From positions 1-64,000 of the forward strand of contig NZ_KZ848474.1 in the NCBI RefSeq assembly GCF_003327285.1: a DNA stretch of 64,000 nucleotides. Direction: 5' to 3'. This stretch comes from Microbacterium sorbitolivorans (GTDB lineage: Bacteria; Actinomycetota; Actinomycetes; Actinomycetales; Microbacteriaceae). Positions 62,201-64,000 of the stretch are shown piece by piece. The notes under the pieces were generated by a model that had not been told where the DNA came from, ran no database searches, and worked only from the letters and a program-made list of their open reading frames with translations. The translations under genes and the position numbers were made by a program. Within the stretch, counting starts at the first letter, position 1. Every line of letters starts with the position of its first letter.

Positions 62201-62790
62201 GCACCGCGCGACGGGATGACGCGCGCCGAGACGACGTCCTTGTCACTGGTCTTGTCGGGCGTCTTGTCGAAGTAGACACCCGGCGAGCGCACGAGCTGCG
62301 AGACGACGACACGCTCGGTGCCGTTGATGATGAAGGTTCCCTCGCGGGTCTGCAGGGGGAAGTCGCCCATGAAGACCGTCTGAGTCTTGATCTCACCGGT
62401 CTGGTGGTTCATGAACTCGGCCTCGACGTACAGCGGAGCCGCGTAGGTCTTACCGCGGTCCTTGCAGTCGGCGATCGTGTACTTCTCGGGCTCGAGGTAC
62501 GGGTTCGCGAACGACAGCTGCATCGTCTCGGCGAGGTCGGTGATCGGCGAGATCTCCTCGAAGATCTCCTCCAGACCGCTGCGCTCGGAGACGTCGTTGC
62601 GTCCGGAAGCCTTCAGCTCAGCGACCTGAGCCTTCCAGTCGTCGTTGCCGACGAGCCAGTCGAAGGAGTCCTTCTGCAGTGCGAGAAGGTCGGGGACCGT
62701 CAGCGCGTCGTGGACTTTGGCGAACGACAGACGCTGGGCGTCACGTCCGTTCTTGGTGGTGGGAGTGGATGCGTTGCGCGAAGCAGCCAA
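59296..62790 (-). CDS. rpoB: DNA-directed RNA polymerase subunit beta
   Basis: A 1164-aa beta subunit. The rifampicin-pocket region reads [17 protein letters not shown], then [14 protein letters not shown]; the residue equivalent to E. coli R529 is Thr here, while H526 and S531 are the usual ones. Later blocks [15 protein letters not shown] and [13 protein letters not shown] are intact. Translation starts at TTG 62790, 8 nt after GGAGGT. A small hairpin sits 2 nt upstream of this ribosome binding site. Only one GGATCC occurs in 3.5 kb. Confidence 0.98.
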   Translation of the reverse strand: MAASRNASTPTTKNGRDAQRLSFAKVHDALTVPDLLALQKDSFDWLVGNDDWKAQVAELKASGRNDVSERSGLEEIFEEISPITDLAETMQLSFANPYLEPEKYTIADCKDRGKTYAAPLYVEAEFMNHQTGEIKTQTVFMGDFPLQTREGTFIINGTERVVVSQLVRSPGVYFDKTPDKTSDKDVVSARVIPSRGAWLEFEIDKRDQVGVRIDRKRKQSVTVFLKALGLSSEQILEEFAGIASIEETLAKDTVLTQEDALRDIYRKIRPGEQVAAEAARSLLDNFYFNAKRYDLAKVGRFKLNQKLGLDRPLTDSVLTVEDIVETIKYMVRLHRGDTEFEGVTKGGEVVTKRIDVDDIDNFGNRRIRAVGELIQNQVRTGLSRMERVVRERMTTQDIEAITPQTLINVRPVVAAIKEFFGTSQLSQFMDQNNPLAGITHKRTLSALGPGGLSRERAGVEVRDVHPSHYGRMCPIETPEGPNIGLIGRLATYGRINAFGFIETPYRRVIDGKVSDQIDYLSAAEEQAFNVAPATTKLNADGSFAEERVLAREHGDDVDLLPSEDVHYMDVSPRQMVSVGTALIPFLEHDDANRALMGANMQRQAVPLLESEAPIVGTGMEKFAAIDSGDSIIADKAGVVIDVTATYVTLQLDEGGTQNFFLRKFDRSNQGNTYNQKVAVRMGDRVEVGEVIADGPSTDNGELALGKNLLIGFMSWEGYNFEDAIILNQRLVKEDTLTSIHIEEYEIDARDTKLGKEEITRDLPNVSPELLKDLDERGIIRIGAEVRPGDILVGKVTPKGETELSAEERLLRAIFNEKSREVRDTSLKVPHGEQGTVIAVKEFDAEEGDDELGSGVNRRVVVYIAQKRKITEGDKLAGRHGNKGVIARILPEEDMPFLEDGTPLDVLLNPMGIPGRMNFGQVLEVHLGWIAQQGWKIEGTPEWAVNIPEEYRDIAAGTPVATPVFDGAEEDEVRGLLGATLPRPTGETVVNADGKANLIDGRTGEPYPYPISVGYMYILKLHHLVDDKIHARSTGPYSMITQQPLGGKAQFGGQRFGEMEVWALEAYGAAYALQELLTVKSDDILGRVKVYESIVKGENIPEPGIPESFKVLMKEMQSLCLNVEVLGADGEVVSLRDTDDEAFRAAEELGINISSRFESASIDEI

Positions 62791-62806
62791 GGGAATTGAC
62801 CTCCGG

Positions 62807-62822
62807 GATCCCAGGTGGGATC
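62807..62822 (-). promoter_or_regulatory. Hairpin beside the rpoB ribosome binding site
   Basis: A 7-bp inverted repeat with a 2-nt loop (GATCCCA-CC-TGGGATC on the minus strand) ends 2 nt before the GGAGGT of rpoB. It could modulate initiation or mRNA stability. The function is inferred only from its position. Confidence 0.35.
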
Positions 62823-62978
62823 GTGTAGATTCCTTGCCGACAGGGTTGTAGCGCCCGATCCGCGCCGCTATTTGCGGGGATCAAAATCTTCTGCCGACCA
62901 CCATATGAAGGCATAGAAGACACACTGAGCGCGTCTATTGACAGTACCCGACCAGACACGCGATGTCTACCCTCGTAG

Positions 62979-63007
62979 TTGACTCACATATTCTTCTCGG
63001 GTATAAA
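62979..63007 (+). promoter_or_regulatory. Sigma-70-type promoter of the DUF2993-like gene
   Basis: TTGACT (62979-62984), exactly 17 bp, then TATAAA (63002-63007). It is the best match to the housekeeping consensus in the window. The predicted transcript starts about 17 nt before the ATG, leaving room for GGAG. Confidence 0.75.
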
Positions 63008-63030
63008 CGCGCATCCCATACGCTGGAGAC

Positions 63031-63933
63031 ATGAACCTCTGGCCCTGGCACCTGTCGAGCACGAAATCGTGGCCCGCATCCGGCACCACGCTGAAGAGCG
63101 GACTCACCCAGCTGATCGACGCCGCCGCGGCGCGCGGCGTGACCGTCCGCCAGAACGGCGCCCCCGGGATCCGCGTGAGCTCGTCGGCGTTCACGGGCCG
63201 CGCGCACGTCGAATCGGTGCGCGCCGATTTCACCGGATCCGAGATCGCTTTCGACGCCTTCGTCGCGGCCCGGAACGACGAGGGCCCGTTCCCGAGCCCC
63301 GATGACGACGAGATCGTCGCCCACACGAACGGCCTGATCGACGAGATCCGGCTGCGCGCGGATCCGCTGACCGTCAACGGCGCCGAGGTGCGCGCCGAGC
63401 TGACCGCCCTCAGCCTGCCCGTCGACTGGATCGTCGTGCGCCACGAGGGCGAGCTCTACGGCACCGTGCGCGCCCGCCGCGACGCCGCGAGCCGCGCCGC
63501 CGGAAACTTCCGCCTCTCGATCGCGCAGGACGACCTCGCCGCGATCGCAGCCGACTCCGTGCGCGCGGCGCTCAAGAGCGGATCCCGTTGGACCGCGTCG
63601 CTCAAGGACCTCAAGATCCGCGTCACCCCGAACGGCGACGGCCGCGTCGTCGCGACCCTCGGCGTGAAGGGCAAGATTTTCTTCGTGCCGCTCTCGGGCC
63701 GCCTCGGCATCGACGCGTCGGTCTCGTCCGACGGCGTCGTCACGATCCACCGCGCGACCGCCGCGAGCCGCAGCATGCTGTCGAAGCTGATCCTGCTGCC
63801 GCTGCGCGCGCAGCTTCGCCAGCTCGCCGGCCAGACGCACCGCATCGAGGGCGACGCCCTCGGCGTGACCGGCTTCACGGTCGACGCGAGCGACGGCCGC
63901 CTGACCGTCACCGGATCCCTCACGGGCCGCTGA
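63031..63933 (+). CDS. DUF2993 (LmeA-like) family protein
   Basis: This 300-aa protein is rich in beta strands with a repeated amphipathic pattern (ITVNGAEVRAELTALSLPVDW type), typical of DUF2993 proteins. A mycobacterial relative, LmeA, binds phospholipid and affects lipomannan length. No signal peptide is obvious, so location is unclear. It has its own strong promoter and is divergent from rpoB. The next gene starts within its stop codon (TGATG). Confidence 0.55.
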   Translation: MNLWPWHLSSTKSWPASGTTLKSGLTQLIDAAAARGVTVRQNGAPGIRVSSSAFTGRAHVESVRADFTGSEIAFDAFVAARNDEGPFPSPDDDEIVAHTNGLIDEIRLRADPLTVNGAEVRAELTALSLPVDWIVVRHEGELYGTVRARRDAASRAAGNFRLSIAQDDLAAIAADSVRAALKSGSRWTASLKDLKIRVTPNGDGRVVATLGVKGKIFFVPLSGRLGIDASVSSDGVVTIHRATAASRSMLSKLILLPLRAQLRQLAGQTHRIEGDALGVTGFTVDASDGRLTVTGSLTGR

Positions 63934-64000
63934 TGGGACGCCAGCGCCAGAAGGACGCCGACTTTCCAACCGCCCGGCTCGGCGGCGGATCCATCGCCGA
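63933..64000 (+). CDS. Partial CDS, truncated by the window end
   Basis: ATG 63933 shares a base with the preceding stop and opens MGRQRQKDADFPTARLGGGS. Only 22 codons are visible, too few to recognise. Overlap with the DUF2993-like gene suggests an operon. Confidence 0.55.
   Translation, partial: MGRQRQKDADFPTARLGGGSIA

Overview
The window is high-GC chromosomal DNA from an actinobacterium, most likely Microbacteriaceae. This rests on codon use, on the rpoB-rpoC and rpsL-rpsG-fusA-tuf operons, on frequent GTG/TTG starts and on several probable leaderless genes. The family is inferred from gene content and style, not from a database search.

Layout. (1) 1-1.4 kb: a VOC/glyoxalase-fold gene and a TipA-type MerR regulator behind a MerR-type promoter. 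(2) 1.6-13.9 kb, minus strand: an exopolysaccharide (EPS) cluster with an O-antigen-ligase-like protein, a Wzx-like flippase, two polysaccharide pyruvyl transferases, four glycosyltransferases and an OafA-type acyltransferase. Its left part (about 1.6-8 kb) looks visibly lower in GC and looks acquired. (3) 13.9-20.1 kb, plus strand: a glycosyltransferase, a small conserved-looking ORF, a second OafA-type acyltransferase, then a membrane protein and a membrane GT2 synthase, followed by a convergent dps. (4) 20.9-29.7 kb: a compact glycogen operon glgP-glgB-glgC-glgA-glgX with overlapping genes. (5) 29.8-41.8 kb: a second surface-polysaccharide locus with a polymerase/ligase, glycosyltransferases, a flippase, a secreted clan GH-A glycoside hydrolase and a DUF4012 protein. 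(6) 42-47.4 kb: a VanZ-like gene and the str operon. (7) 47.6-55.3 kb: a hypothetical gene, a fused double ABC exporter, and three membrane or anchored proteins. (8) 55.4-62.8 kb: rpoC and rpoB, then a divergent DUF2993-like gene and the start of another gene.

Most of the window therefore handles sugar polymers. Glucose-1-phosphate and ADP-glucose metabolism (glg) is flanked on both sides by enzymes that build, decorate (pyruvyl, acyl), flip, polymerise and trim cell-surface polysaccharide.

The most unusual signals are non-coding. The palindrome GGATCC occurs far more often than composition predicts in the native-looking DNA, but at background level in the first 14 kb and almost never in the str/rpo genes. 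Two families of fixed-length intergenic inverted repeats (74 nt and 63 nt) sit only between genes of the second polysaccharide locus. A 57-nt perfect palindrome lies at 41967-42023. A promoter-plus-start segment has been duplicated at 17.4 kb and left an internally deleted 26-codon ORF coupled to the next operon. No tRNA, rRNA, CRISPR array or insertion sequence was seen.
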